Assembly: GCF_900603025.1 (NCBI RefSeq)
Contig: NZ_LR026975.1
Coordinates: forward strand, 62,001 to 126,000
Source: Mycolicibacterium hassiacum DSM 44199
GTDB lineage: Bacteria > Actinomycetota > Actinomycetes > Mycobacteriales > Mycobacteriaceae
Direction: 5' to 3'
DNA length: 64,000 bases
A program made the translations under genes and the position numbers. Positions 18,418 to 27,397 of this stretch are shown here, one piece after another (position 1 is the stretch's first letter; each line of letters begins with the position of its first letter). The notes beneath the pieces were generated by a model. It ran no database searches. It was given only the letters and a program-made list of their open reading frames with translations, and had not been told where the DNA came from.

Positions 18418-21400
18418 ATGAAGCCCGGGCTATATGAATCGCTCCTGACGGGCCGGCTCTACCAGGAACTCGAGCAGGCAAAGGAGCTAGTGGAGCCGAG
18501 GTATGGTGCTATTGATGAGGCCGAGCAAGCACTGGCGCTCACCCGTCACCTAGCTCCGATTATTGAGCAGACGTTGCTGGCTGCTCGATCGACCGAAGAA
18601 CGTGTCGAGATCACTCGCCGGATCCTGGGCGCCTTGGCGACAGAAGGTTCCCTAGAACAGGAGTCGCCGCATTTGCGTGAGCCGGGGAAGCTCACGCGTG
18701 TTGAGGAACTCGTGTCGGCTGACGCGCTCAATCGCACGCCGCTCACGCGTCCAGCGACGCCTCTCTCCGATGCGGCGCTGATGACCAATGCTCGCCATGA
18801 ACCCACCCTGGCTGCTGAATTAAGGGCGGAACTCGCGAGCGCAGACCAGGTGGACTTGCTCTGTGCCTTCGTTAAGTGGCACGGGCTGAGGCTTCTTGAG
18901 AAGGAGCTTACGGAGTTGCGTAGGCGCGGCGTGCCGCTGCGGGTTATCACGACGACCTACCTAGGCGCGACGGACGCCCGCGCGTTAGACGCGTTGGTCA
19001 ATGAGTTCGGGGCTGCTGTCCGGGTGAACTACGAGAACGATCGGACTAGGCTCCACGCCAAAGCGTGGCTGCTGCGGCGTAATAGCGGATTTCACACCGC
19101 GTACGTGGGCTCAAGCAATCTGTCACACGCGGCGCTTGTCGACGGGCTGGAGTGGAACGTTCGCCTATCTGCGATCGCCACACCGCATCTGCTCGACAAG
19201 TTCCGACTCACCTTTGATTCGTACTGGGATAACAACGAGTTTGAGCTTTACGAGCCTGAACGTGACGGTGCGCGACTGCGTCAAGCTCTTGACGTCGCCG
19301 CAGGCCGGCGTGAACGCAAGAGCGTCACCATCAACTTGTCTGGACTCGAGGTTCATCCGAAGCCTTATCAGGCGGAGATGCTCGAGGAGTTGCAGGCCGA
19401 GCGTGTCCTGCACAATCGGCATCGCAACTTGATTGTGGCGGCAACCGGTACCGGCAAGACTGTTGTCGCCGCATTGGATTATCGACGTCTGGTCCGGGAG
19501 GTCCACCAGCGCGACCTCACACTGCTGTTTGTTGCACACCGAAAAGAGATTCTCGAGCAGGCGCGGCGCACCTACCGGGAAGTGCTCACCGAGCCCACCT
19601 TTGGTGAGCTCCTGGTTGACGGGAACCGTCCAGAACAGTGGCGACACGTATTCGCGAGTATCCAGTCGCTGTCAGCCGAACGCCTTCGGAGCATCAAGCC
19701 AGACCACTTCGACGTGGTCGTCATCGACGAATTCCACCACGCCGAGGCCGCGAGTTACCGGCGACTGCTCGATCATGTCCGGCCCGTAGAGTTGCTAGGG
19801 CTCACCGCAACGCCCGAACGTGCCGACGGTGTTGATGTTCGCGACTTCTTTGACGGCCGGATAGCCGCCGAGCTGCGGTTGTGGGATGCGCTAGAACAGA
19901 ACCTTCTGTGCCCATTCCACTACTTCGGAATCTACGACGATACCGATCTTCGCGGATTGGAATGGAAGCGCGGCGGATACGACCTGGGCAAACTTGACGA
20001 GATCTATACAGGCAACGACGCACGCGCTCGCATCGTGATCAAAGAAGTGCGAGACAAGATAACTGACGTCAGCGCGATGCGGGCGTTGGGTTTCTGCGTC
20101 AGCGTGGCGCACGCCCACTACATGGCGGAGAAGTTCAACCAGGCCGGCATTCATGCTCGAGCTGTGTCGGGCGACACACCAGCTGAAGAGCGGCGGGCTA
20201 CCCTCAATGCGCTCCGCAATCTCGATATCAACATCATTTTCACCGTTGACCTGTTCAACGAAGGTCTTGATATCCCTGAGGTCGATACGGTCCTGTTCCT
20301 GCGGCCGACCGAAAGTTCCACCGTGTTCTTGCAGCAGCTCGGTAGAGGGCTCCGGCTGACTTCGGGGAAGTCCGTTCTGACGGCGCTAGATTTCGTCGGA
20401 CATCAGCACAAGCAGTTCCGCTTCGATCGCCGATTCCGAGCGCTCACCGGGGCCACAGGGAGGAATCTGGAGCGTCAGGTCGAACACGGCTTTCCGTTCT
20501 TGCCGTCAGGAAGCCAGATCGTCCTCGACCCGGTGGCACGAGAGGTCGTACTGGAGAACATTCGTCAACAGGTCAAACCAAGATGGCCAAACCTCGTCAG
20601 CGAACTCCGCGACCACCCGACCGGCAGTCTCAAGATGTTTCTTGACTCAACAGGACGCAGCCTTGAAGACGTGCTGCGCCCCAACCGGTCTTGGACTACC
20701 TTGCGACGCCAGGCCGGCCTCCTTCAAGGACCTGAGGGGGAACTTGAACAATACCTCCGCAGGCGCGTACGGGCTTTCGCGCATCTCGATGACGCGACGA
20801 GGCACCAGACTTACCTGTCACTGCTTGACGGGGCCGCCGGAACTAGATCCGCTGCGGAGCGACGCCTAGCGGCGATGCTATTCTTCAGCCTTTTCCCGGA
20901 TGGGGGAGGTTATCCCGACATTGATACGGGACTTGAGGCCGTCAGGGGTGAGCCGATCGTCGACGAACTGCGGCAGGTCATTGACATCGCGTTCAATGCA
21001 GCACACCGCGTCACCTACTCGTTGGGAGACATCGAGCCGGGGCTCGCTGACGTGCCGCTGCAACTCCACGCCAGCTACAGCCGCGAGGAGATCCTTGCCG
21101 CTTTGGGATGGACCAATGGCGGGCGCACACCGAGCACAATGCGTGAAGGTGTTGCCTGGTGCCCTGACATCAGCGCGGACGCCTTCCTCATCACGCTCAA
21201 GAAGACCGAAACGGAATACTCGCCGACAACGATGTATCGCGACTTCGCTTTGAGTTCTGAGCTGTTTCACTGGGAGTCCCAGTCAACTACCTCCTCAACG
21301 TCGGCGACTGGCCAGCGATACATCCACCACCGCGATCGCGGCACCCACGTGCTGCTTTTTGTGCGGGAGCAGAAAGAAGGCCTCCTGGGCGCCTCACCGT

Positions 21401-21525
21401 ACGTGTTCCTGGGCCCAGCCGAATACGTGACGCATGAAGGCGATCGGCCGATGGCCGTGACCTGGAAGCTAAAGCGTCCGATGCCAACTGAAGTGTACCT
21501 GGCGTCCCGGGCCGCCGTGGCGTAA
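18418..21525 (+). CDS. PLD-nuclease / SF2 helicase / DUF3427 protein
   Basis: 1035 residues. Starting at ATG 18418 is decided by the family-typical MKPGLYESLLTGRLY and by the promoter directly upstream; the frame is open further 5' but that part would lie in the promoter. Domains: an N-terminal DUF3427-associated helical region (1-120); a phospholipase-D-like nuclease domain (130-275) with RLHAKAWLL (H213, K215) and GSSNLSHA (N234); an SF2 helicase with ATGTGKT (342-348), DEFHH (437-441) and LGRGLR in motif VI; and a C-terminal DUF3427 region (about 840-1035). Such proteins resemble restriction-enzyme-like translocating nucleases and are frequent in defence islands. It is moderately AT-rich compared with core genes. 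It is probably a DNA translocase-nuclease induced by DNA damage (inference from the promoter). Confidence 0.85.
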   Translation: MKPGLYESLLTGRLYQELEQAKELVEPRYGAIDEAEQALALTRHLAPIIEQTLLAARSTEERVEITRRILGALATEGSLEQESPHLREPGKLTRVEELVSADALNRTPLTRPATPLSDAALMTNARHEPTLAAELRAELASADQVDLLCAFVKWHGLRLLEKELTELRRRGVPLRVITTTYLGATDARALDALVNEFGAAVRVNYENDRTRLHAKAWLLRRNSGFHTAYVGSSNLSHAALVDGLEWNVRLSAIATPHLLDKFRLTFDSYWDNNEFELYEPERDGARLRQALDVAAGRRERKSVTINLSGLEVHPKPYQAEMLEELQAERVLHNRHRNLIVAATGTGKTVVAALDYRRLVREVHQRDLTLLFVAHRKEILEQARRTYREVLTEPTFGELLVDGNRPEQWRHVFASIQSLSAERLRSIKPDHFDVVVIDEFHHAEAASYRRLLDHVRPVELLGLTATPERADGVDVRDFFDGRIAAELRLWDALEQNLLCPFHYFGIYDDTDLRGLEWKRGGYDLGKLDEIYTGNDARARIVIKEVRDKITDVSAMRALGFCVSVAHAHYMAEKFNQAGIHARAVSGDTPAEERRATLNALRNLDINIIFTVDLFNEGLDIPEVDTVLFLRPTESSTVFLQQLGRGLRLTSGKSVLTALDFVGHQHKQFRFDRRFRALTGATGRNLERQVEHGFPFLPSGSQIVLDPVAREVVLENIRQQVKPRWPNLVSELRDHPTGSLKMFLDSTGRSLEDVLRPNRSWTTLRRQAGLLQGPEGELEQYLRRRVRAFAHLDDATRHQTYLSLLDGAAGTRSAAERRLAAMLFFSLFPDGGGYPDIDTGLEAVRGEPIVDELRQVIDIAFNAAHRVTYSLGDIEPGLADVPLQLHASYSREEILAALGWTNGGRTPSTMREGVAWCPDISADAFLITLKKTETEYSPTTMYRDFALSSELFHWESQSTTSSTSATGQRYIHHRDRGTHVLLFVREQKEGLLGASPYVFLGPAEYVTHEGDRPMAVTWKLKRPMPTEVYLASRAAVA

Positions 21526-21552
21526 TAATCGTGCGGATGTGAGTCCGAGGGC

Positions 21553-21653
21553 TCACGGCTTGTAGCGGGTCGTTAAGTAGTCGTTAACCTCGGAAATCTC
21601 GATTGGCTGGAAGTCCTCATCACGCCAAAACGACCACTGCTTGCTCACACGGT
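21553..21653 (-). pseudogene. Severed C-terminus of the DEDD exonuclease gene
   Basis: The minus strand reads NRVSKQWSFWRDEDFQPIE and then ISEVNDYLTTRYKP and stop, about 33 codons with no start. It joins in frame, with no bases added or lost, to the exonuclease fragment at 26593-27394 if the whole block 21654-26592 is removed. It is therefore the tail of the gene split by the IS3-family element. It converges on the DUF3427 gene, which ends at 21525. Confidence 0.75.
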
Positions 21654-21679
21654 TGGGTCTGCTGCACGAACAGGTGACA
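21654..21679. repeat. Left terminal inverted repeat of the IS3-family element
   Basis: 26 bases, exact reverse complement of 26567-26592; together they define the element ends. Confidence 0.9.
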
Positions 21680-21699
21680 TCTGAGTTGGCTTGTCCAGC

Positions 21700-21798
21700 G
21701 TGGGCAGGCTGGAAGGATGTCCCCATGGCAAGGCCCTATCCCCGTGAGTTCCGCGACGACGTCGTGCGCGTGGCCCGCAACCGCGAAGACGGTGTGAC
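21700..21798 (+). repeat. 99-bp target duplication, left copy (element A)
   Basis: Identical to 23437-23535. It covers the IS3 orfA start region (ATG at 21725 in this copy) and is cut off by the nested element, so it carries only a 25-codon orfA fragment. Long, variable duplications are a known trait of IS1634/IS1549-type elements. Confidence 0.9.
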
Positions 21799-23436
21799 CC
21801 GACTTGGCTCAATTTAGTGCGCACGTTCGGCGCGGATCTTGAGCAGGGCGGAGCGCAGGTCATCGGGTAGTGGGTCGGCGGCGGTGAGGGTTTGGTTGCC
21901 TGCCTGGATTTTCACGGTGCGATAGCGGCGTGCGGTACGGACGAGCTTCTTGATGCTCCAGCCGGTTTGGGTTTCGATGTGGTGGCTGACGGCCATCGCG
22001 GCGACCACGATGCTCAGGTGGGCCTCGATGGAATCACGTAGGTGGTGATAGATCGGGCGGGCTTGCAGGTCGTGCTTGGACATCCGAAAGGACTTCTCGA
22101 TGCGCCACAGCTGGTGGTAAGCGTCGATGACGAACGTCGAGGATGCGCTGGTGAGGTTGGTGGTGTAGCCCTTCCAGCCGGCCAACGCTCGGGTCTTGGC
22201 TTCCAGAGTGCGATTGACCGACTTGGCAGCGCCGGTGAGCTGGATGTAGCGGTTGCGTTTCACCGGGGCGTGCCCGTCGACGGCGCGTTCGGCCTTGCGG
22301 ACCTGCTCGTCGATGCCGCGCAGCGTGCGCCGAGCACGGTCGGCGCGGAACTGATAGTAGATAACCCGGTCGGGGATGCCGCGGGTCTTCTCGGCGCTGG
22401 TGGCAGGCCAAGGCTGAGTCAGCACCAGCCCGTCGGGGATCACCTCGTCGGGGTGGTTGTCGCGCCATTCGCGCACCACATCGGGCAGAAACGGGATGCG
22501 GGTGCCCAGGATGAACGACAGCCCAGCGGCTTTGATCGCGACCTGGTTGGCCTCCGAGATCATCCCGGCGTCAGCGACGACGGTGACGTCGGTGAGCTGG
22601 TGGGCGGACTTGAAGGCGTTGATGACCGGCAACATGGTGGCGGTCTCGGCCTTGTTGCCCTCGAAAGCTTGCACGGTCAGCGGGAACCCGGCGGCGTCGG
22701 TCAACAACCCGAGGGTGATCTGAGGTTCCAGGCGGCGCTCCTTGGAGAAACCGGGTTCGCGGAATCCGTCGCCGGCGTCGGTTTCGAAGTACAGCGTCGA
22801 GACGTCGAAAAGCACCAGCGACGCCGGCCCCAACCCGGCGCGTCGTGCACTGGCGGTGGCCAAGGCTTGGCGCCACTGCGGGCGGGCATAGCTGGGCAGG
22901 CGCCGCTTGACGGTGGCATAGGACGCGGGTTCGACGCCGACCTCGGTCAGTACCCGTCCGGCGTCGATCTTGCTGGTGGGTTCGATGATCCGGGCGAGCA
23001 CCAGATCGCGAAACACAGTGTCGCCCTTGGTGGCCGACTCGAATCCCAGGATCCGGTACGCAGCGCACAGCGCGTCCCACAAGTGCGTCATCCGGGTGGA
23101 GGTGATGGGCAGCGGCTCCGAGCCCGCCGGTGCGGTCACATCGAGATCGAGCACAGCCTGGTTAGCCGCCAACCGCTCGGCCGCGGCAGCCTTCAACGCA
23201 GCCAACTCGGCCTCATCATGGGCCGAGCCCAGATGTTCAATCGAGCGCGACCCGCGCCGAGACGACCACACGATCTGCACCGCGGTCGCCCCCGAGGCGG
23301 TCTTCACGGTGCGCACATAGGCCACCCCGGCAGCCTACGGACCCGATTTAGTGCACAAATTCTGTCCCGACCGACCAAGAAACCCCAGGTCAAGACCGCA
23401 CGGCCGAAGTCAATCCGCAACCGTGAGCCAAGTCAG
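21799..23436 (-). mobile_element. IS1634-family element A
   Basis: About 1638 bases. The ends share the inverted repeat GACTTGGCTCA (21801-21811, complement at 23424-23434). It is inserted in the 5' part of the IS3-family orfA and flanked by a 99-bp direct repeat. It contains one transposase gene on the minus strand. Confidence 0.85.
21814..23325 (-). CDS. IS1634-family transposase (element A)
   Basis: 503 residues, apparently complete. The N-terminus MAYVRTVKTASGATAVQIV is typical of mycobacterial IS1634/IS1549-type transposases, and the DDE-type core includes VVADAGMISEANQVA and LVLFDVSTLYFETDAGD. The C-terminal part has YHQLWRIEKSFRMSKHDLQA, the Y(2)R(3)E(6)K-like signature of IS4-type transposases. 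It fills almost the whole element. Confidence 0.9.
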   Translation of the reverse strand: MAYVRTVKTASGATAVQIVWSSRRGSRSIEHLGSAHDEAELAALKAAAAERLAANQAVLDLDVTAPAGSEPLPITSTRMTHLWDALCAAYRILGFESATKGDTVFRDLVLARIIEPTSKIDAGRVLTEVGVEPASYATVKRRLPSYARPQWRQALATASARRAGLGPASLVLFDVSTLYFETDAGDGFREPGFSKERRLEPQITLGLLTDAAGFPLTVQAFEGNKAETATMLPVINAFKSAHQLTDVTVVADAGMISEANQVAIKAAGLSFILGTRIPFLPDVVREWRDNHPDEVIPDGLVLTQPWPATSAEKTRGIPDRVIYYQFRADRARRTLRGIDEQVRKAERAVDGHAPVKRNRYIQLTGAAKSVNRTLEAKTRALAGWKGYTTNLTSASSTFVIDAYHQLWRIEKSFRMSKHDLQARPIYHHLRDSIEAHLSIVVAAMAVSHHIETQTGWSIKKLVRTARRYRTVKIQAGNQTLTAADPLPDDLRSALLKIRAERAH

Positions 23437-23535
23437 GTGGGCAGGCTGGAAGGATGTCCCCATGGCAAGGCCCTATCCCCGTGAGTTCCGCGACGACGTC
23501 GTGCGCGTGGCCCGCAACCGCGAAGACGGTGTGAC
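23437..23535 (+). repeat. 99-bp target duplication, right copy (element A)
   Basis: Identical to 21700-21798; here the orfA reading frame continues intact from ATG 23462. Confidence 0.9.
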
Positions 23536-23770
23536 GATCGAGCAGATCGCCACCGATTTCGGTGTGCACCCGATGACGCTGCACAAATGGCTTCGCCAGG
23601 CCGACATCGACGAGGGCACCAAGCCCGGTAGAACCACCAGCGAGTCCGGTGAGCTGCGTGAGGCCCGGCGTCGGATCAAGCTGCTCGAGCTGGAGAACGA
23701 GGTGCTGCGCCGGGCCGCGGCGTATCTGTCACAGGCCAACCTGCCGGGAAAAGGCTCTACCCGCTCGTGA
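23462..23770 (+). CDS. IS3-family transposase OrfA
   Basis: 102 residues from ATG 23462 (MARPYPREFRDDVVRVARNR). It has a helix-turn-helix (VTIEQIATDFGVHPMTLHKWLR) followed by a leucine-zipper-like helix (RRIKLLELENEVLRRAAAY), the usual OrfA layout. It overlaps orfB by four bases, so OrfAB can arise by programmed frameshifting, as in other IS3 elements. Its 5' part lies in the duplicated segment, which is why this copy survived the insertion of element A. Confidence 0.85.
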   Translation: MARPYPREFRDDVVRVARNREDGVTIEQIATDFGVHPMTLHKWLRQADIDEGTKPGRTTSESGELREARRRIKLLELENEVLRRAAAYLSQANLPGKGSTRS

Positions 23771-24630
23771 AAGAGCTCGCCGCCGACGGGATCCCCGTCG
23801 CGGTGACGTGCCGGGTACTCAAGCTCGCCCGCCAACCGTATTACCGCTGGCTGGCCGCCCCAGTCACCGACGCCGACCTCGTTGAGGCCTACCGCGCCAA
23901 CGCCCTGTTCGACGCTCACCACGAGGACCCCGAGTTCGGGTACCGCTACCTGGCCGAAGAGGCCCGCGACGCCGGCGAACCGATGGCCGAGCGCACCGCG
24001 TGGCGCATCTGCTCGCACAATCGCCTGTGGAGCGTGTTCGGCAAGCGCAAACGCGGCAAGAACGGCAAGCCCGGCCCACCAGTCCACGACGATCTCGTCG
24101 AACGTGACTTCACCGCTGAGGCGCCGAATCAGCTGTGGCTGGCCGATATTACCGAACACCGCACCGGCGAGGGCAAGCTCTACCTCTGCGCCATCAAAGA
24201 CGTGTTCTCCAACCGCATCGTCGGCTACAGCATCGACTCCCGGATGAAGTCCCGACTGGCCACCCGTGCACTGCACAGCGCGGTAGCCCGACGCGGAGAT
24301 GTCGCCGGGTGCATTCTGCATTCGGATCGTGGATCTCAGTTCAGGTCAAGGAGATTCGTACACGCGCTGCACCATCACGACATGGTCGGCTCCATGGGGC
24401 GCGTCGGCGCGGCCGGCGACAACGCAGCCATGGAGAGCTTCTTCAGCCTGCTGCAGAAGAACGTCTTGGACCGCCGCCGTTGGCGCACCCGAGAAGAGCT
24501 GCGGATCGCGATCGTCATCTGGATCGAACGGACCTACCATCGCCGCCGGCGCCAGGCCGGCCTCGACCGGTTGACCCCCATCGAGTTCGAAGCCATCATG
24601 ACCACACCTGAGTTTGGACATTTTGCTTAG
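23767..24630 (+). CDS. IS3-family transposase OrfB (altered C-terminus)
   Basis: 287 residues, GTG start overlapping orfA. It contains the DDE integrase core: LADITEH (first D), ILHSDRGSQF (second D) and NAAMESFFSLLQ (catalytic E). Up to MTTP the protein is IS3; the last residues, EFGHFA, are encoded by the end of nested element B. The native ending MTTPASQAA is preserved downstream at 26528-26559. All catalytic residues remain, so the enzyme may still be active. Confidence 0.8.
   Translation: MKELAADGIPVAVTCRVLKLARQPYYRWLAAPVTDADLVEAYRANALFDAHHEDPEFGYRYLAEEARDAGEPMAERTAWRICSHNRLWSVFGKRKRGKNGKPGPPVHDDLVERDFTAEAPNQLWLADITEHRTGEGKLYLCAIKDVFSNRIVGYSIDSRMKSRLATRALHSAVARRGDVAGCILHSDRGSQFRSRRFVHALHHHDMVGSMGRVGAAGDNAAMESFFSLLQKNVLDRRRWRTREELRIAIVIWIERTYHRRRRQAGLDRLTPIEFEAIMTTPEFGHFA
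24440..24607 (+). repeat. About 168-bp target duplication, left copy (element B)
   Basis: Identical over its length to 26372-26539 (one base of uncertainty at the element junction). It covers the orfB region from FSLLQ to MTTP. Confidence 0.9.
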
Positions 24631-26371
24631 TACCCAGGTTTGAAGCCGAGGTCGGTGAGGATTTTGCGCTCGGTGTCGGGGATCTCTGGTGGGAAGGTCT
24701 GCGTGGCGCCGTTGATGTTGATGGTCGCCGAGCGCAGCGGCCGCAGTGTCTTGACGACTTTGGCGATGGATAGTCCGGTGCGCGATTGGATGGCGTGGGA
24801 GACGGCCAGCGCGGCGAACACGATGGTCAGATGCGCTTCGATGGCATCGCGCATGCGGTTGAACATGGGCCGGGCATCAAGGTCGGTTTTGGACATCCGA
24901 AACGACTTCTCGACGTGCCACAGGTCGTGATACTTCGCGATGACCTCGCCAGCGGGCATCACCGATGCCGGGACGTTGGTCACGTAGCCCTTGAGCCCGA
25001 CCAGGGATTGGGCACGGGCCAGGCTGGCTTCGTCGAGAGTGCGTTCATCGCCGCGGGTCGTGACGAATCGTGCTGTCTTGGCCTTCTTCTCGCCGGAGAT
25101 GATCGCACGGGCCCGGGCTTCCTGGGCGGCCAGAGTCTTCTGGTCGCGGCGGGCCCGTTTGGCCGAATACGCCCAGATCGCCCGCCACGCCCCGGTATCG
25201 CGGTCGGGGTTCCAGACCGGTTCGGTACGCAATTTGGTGTCGTTGACGCGGGTGTTGCCGTGCCGGGGAGTCACGGTGTCGATGACCTGGCCGTCGGTGA
25301 AAAGATCGCCGTTCCAATGGAAGTGGGATTCCAGATCGCCGGGAGCCTTGGTGACCCGCGAGCCGACGATGAACGACAGGTTCACCTCATCCAGCGCGGC
25401 GAGGTTGGTCTGCGAGAGCATGCCTGCGTCGGCGGCCACCACCATCGGTGTCCCCTGCAGATGGTGGCGGGCCAGAAAGCTGGTTATGATCGGCACGATC
25501 GTGGTGGTCTCAGCGGTATTGCCCTCGAAACAGCCGATCTCCAAGGGAAATCCGGTCCGGTCGACCAGCAGTTCGACCACAATTTGAGGATCGACTCGAC
25601 GCTCTTTGGAATAGCCGACCTTGCGCAGCGAATCCTCGGATTCCGCTTCGAAATACAGGGTGGTCACGTCGTACAAAATCAGCGACAGTCCACCGCAGTC
25701 CGAAGCGTAGGCGAAGCACTTCTCGGCGATCGTGTCGCGGTGACCGCTGGAGTGGATCTTGCGGGCATGGCGGTCGATGGTCTTGTAGGACACCAACCGA
25801 GCCCCAAGATCTGCCAGCACTCGTGAGGCGTCGAGCTTGCTGGTTGGCTCCACGATCCGGGAGATCACCAAATCGCGGAACACCGCGTCGCCGACGGCAT
25901 CGAAGCCGAGCCAGTCATAGACGTGGCCCAGGACGTCGTAGAGCAGCCGCGAGCTGGCCCCGACGGTACGCCCGGGCGGCACCACCGGCGCCGCGACCGC
26001 CGGTGTGGCTCGCTCGGAGATCAACGCCTGCGCACGGAAATCGGCCACATCGGCCATCGATTGGGCGCGGGCAGCCACCTCGAAATCCAGCGCCGCCTGG
26101 CCGCCGACCACCATTTCCCTCGCTTGCTCGAGAAGAATGCCCAGCTCAGCATCGGTATGTGCTGATCCCAGATGAGCCAGGATCACCACTCGACCCCGGT
26201 CTTTGCGGGCCACCTGCACCGCCACCGCGCCCGAGGCAGTGCGCACTTTCCGCACGTACGCCACCGCACGAACCTACCCGGTTAGTACCCCAAAACACCC
26301 ACCCGAAAGACAAACACCGCAGGTCAAACGACTATCAACTCCGAGAATCTGCCGAGGTGTCCAAACTCAGG
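24608..26371 (-). mobile_element. IS1634-family element B
   Basis: About 1764 bases with terminal inverted repeats CTGAGTTTGGACA (24608-24620) and its complement (26358-26370). It is inserted near the 3' end of orfB and flanked by the roughly 168-bp direct repeat. Its ends and transposase differ clearly from element A, so the two arrived independently. Confidence 0.85.
24627..26264 (-). CDS. IS1634-family transposase (element B)
   Basis: 545 residues, complete. It opens MAYVRKVRTASGAVAVQVAR like the element A enzyme but is diverged and longer. Core motifs include VVAADAGMLSQTNLAAL and LILYDVTTLYFEAESED; YHDLWHVEKSFRMSKTDLDA forms the C-terminal signature. Confidence 0.9.
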   Translation of the reverse strand: MAYVRKVRTASGAVAVQVARKDRGRVVILAHLGSAHTDAELGILLEQAREMVVGGQAALDFEVAARAQSMADVADFRAQALISERATPAVAAPVVPPGRTVGASSRLLYDVLGHVYDWLGFDAVGDAVFRDLVISRIVEPTSKLDASRVLADLGARLVSYKTIDRHARKIHSSGHRDTIAEKCFAYASDCGGLSLILYDVTTLYFEAESEDSLRKVGYSKERRVDPQIVVELLVDRTGFPLEIGCFEGNTAETTTIVPIITSFLARHHLQGTPMVVAADAGMLSQTNLAALDEVNLSFIVGSRVTKAPGDLESHFHWNGDLFTDGQVIDTVTPRHGNTRVNDTKLRTEPVWNPDRDTGAWRAIWAYSAKRARRDQKTLAAQEARARAIISGEKKAKTARFVTTRGDERTLDEASLARAQSLVGLKGYVTNVPASVMPAGEVIAKYHDLWHVEKSFRMSKTDLDARPMFNRMRDAIEAHLTIVFAALAVSHAIQSRTGLSIAKVVKTLRPLRSATININGATQTFPPEIPDTERKILTDLGFKPGY

Positions 26372-26559
26372 TCTTCAGCCTGCTGCAGAAGAACGTCTTG
26401 GACCGCCGCCGTTGGCGCACCCGAGAAGAGCTGCGGATCGCGATCGTCATCTGGATCGAACGGACCTACCATCGCCGCCGGCGCCAGGCCGGCCTCGACC
26501 GGTTGACCCCCATCGAGTTCGAAGCCATCATGACCACACCGGCCAGTCAGGCCGCGTGA
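26372..26559 (+). pseudogene. IS3-family orfB 3' remnant
   Basis: It carries the right copy of the 168-bp duplication (26372-26539) and then the native end of orfB, encoding MTTPASQAA and stop (26557-26559). It has no start of its own. Confidence 0.85.
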
Positions 26560-26566
26560 CCGAAAC

Positions 26567-26592
26567 TGTCACCTGTTCGTGCAGCAGACCCA
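26567..26592. repeat. Right terminal inverted repeat of the IS3-family element
   Basis: 26 bases, exact reverse complement of 21654-21679. On the minus strand it is read through by the truncated exonuclease frame, giving that frame an artificial C-terminus. Confidence 0.9.
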
Positions 26593-27394
26593 TAGTGAGT
26601 TGCCAGCTGGCGTCCTCTACGTCGACAGATTGAACCAACGTGCGGGCTAGTGCTGCCGTGGCTGTTGCGTCGTCAAGAGCGCGGTGTAGCGCCTCGCGAG
26701 GTAGTTCGTAGGCGAGGCAGAGGTCGTCGAGCGAGCGATTGGGGATAGCGACGTCCGTGAGGAGCGACAGGTGCAGGGTGTCGGCGCAGAGGGGAAACCG
26801 TGGCGCGCTAATGCCGGCACGTTGCGCCTCGGCGATCACGAAGGGCTTGTCGAATGCGAGCAAGTTGTGACCGAGGATTAACCGCAGCCCGACAAAGCAG
26901 TCGTCGAGCTGGGCAAGGGCATCCCGTATCGCAACCGTCGGCCCGGTGACGTCAGGGGCGGGGTGTCGGGACCCGGGCGGGAGATCGACGAGCGTGTGCA
27001 GGAGGACTTCGCCGTCGAGCCGAACGAGGGCTATCTCCCATATCGAGTCGCTGTGGCGGTCCAGCCCGGTGGTCTCGATATCGAGGACGCCGACTTCGTC
27101 AGGTTGAAGCCGCGGAAGTCCGGTCGGCCGATACCAGTGCTCTCGCTCCACGGGTGGCGTGTTCTCCTCACCCCCTGTGGCGTCGTGGGAGGCGATTGCC
27201 AGCAATCCGTCGCTGGTCAGGCGGAAGCGATGAGGGAACCGATCAGGTGCTTGAGCGAGGCGCTCGACCATCTGGCTGAACCCCTCGGCGCGCAGCTTCT
27301 CTCGCAGGTCGGCCGCTGATAGCGGACCAAGCTCGGTGAGCAGCCGGTACGCGGTTTCCATGGCAGGGGGAAGAGGGCTGCTGGAGTCCCCCAT
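26593..27394 (-). pseudogene. DEDD 3'-5' exonuclease, truncated by IS3 insertion
   Basis: The likely start is ATG 27394 (or 27397, directly upstream). An N-terminal winged-helix-like region (LLTELGPLSAADLREKLRAE) is followed by a DEDDh exonuclease domain: VLDIETTGLDRHS (first D and E), LILGHNLLAFDKPF (second D region) and HRALDDATATAALA (His and last D). After SWQLT the frame runs into the IS3 inverted repeat and ends artificially at 26528. The genuine 33-codon tail lies at 21553-21653. The exonuclease core is intact, so a protein with a swapped tail may still fold. It belongs to the helicase-nuclease island. Confidence 0.8.
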
Positions 27395-27397
27395 CAT

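Larger units (their letters stand above)
21654..26592 (+). mobile_element. IS3-family element, expanded by two nested IS1634-family insertions
   Basis: Bounded by a perfect 26-base inverted repeat starting TGGGTCTGCTGCACGAACAG (21654-21679 and 26567-26592). Removing both nested elements together with one copy of each long duplication leaves about 1270 bases with orfA and orfB, the normal size of an IS3-family element. No 3-5 base target duplication is visible at its ends (GGT on the left, TAG on the right). The element interrupts the DEDD exonuclease gene. Confidence 0.85.
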
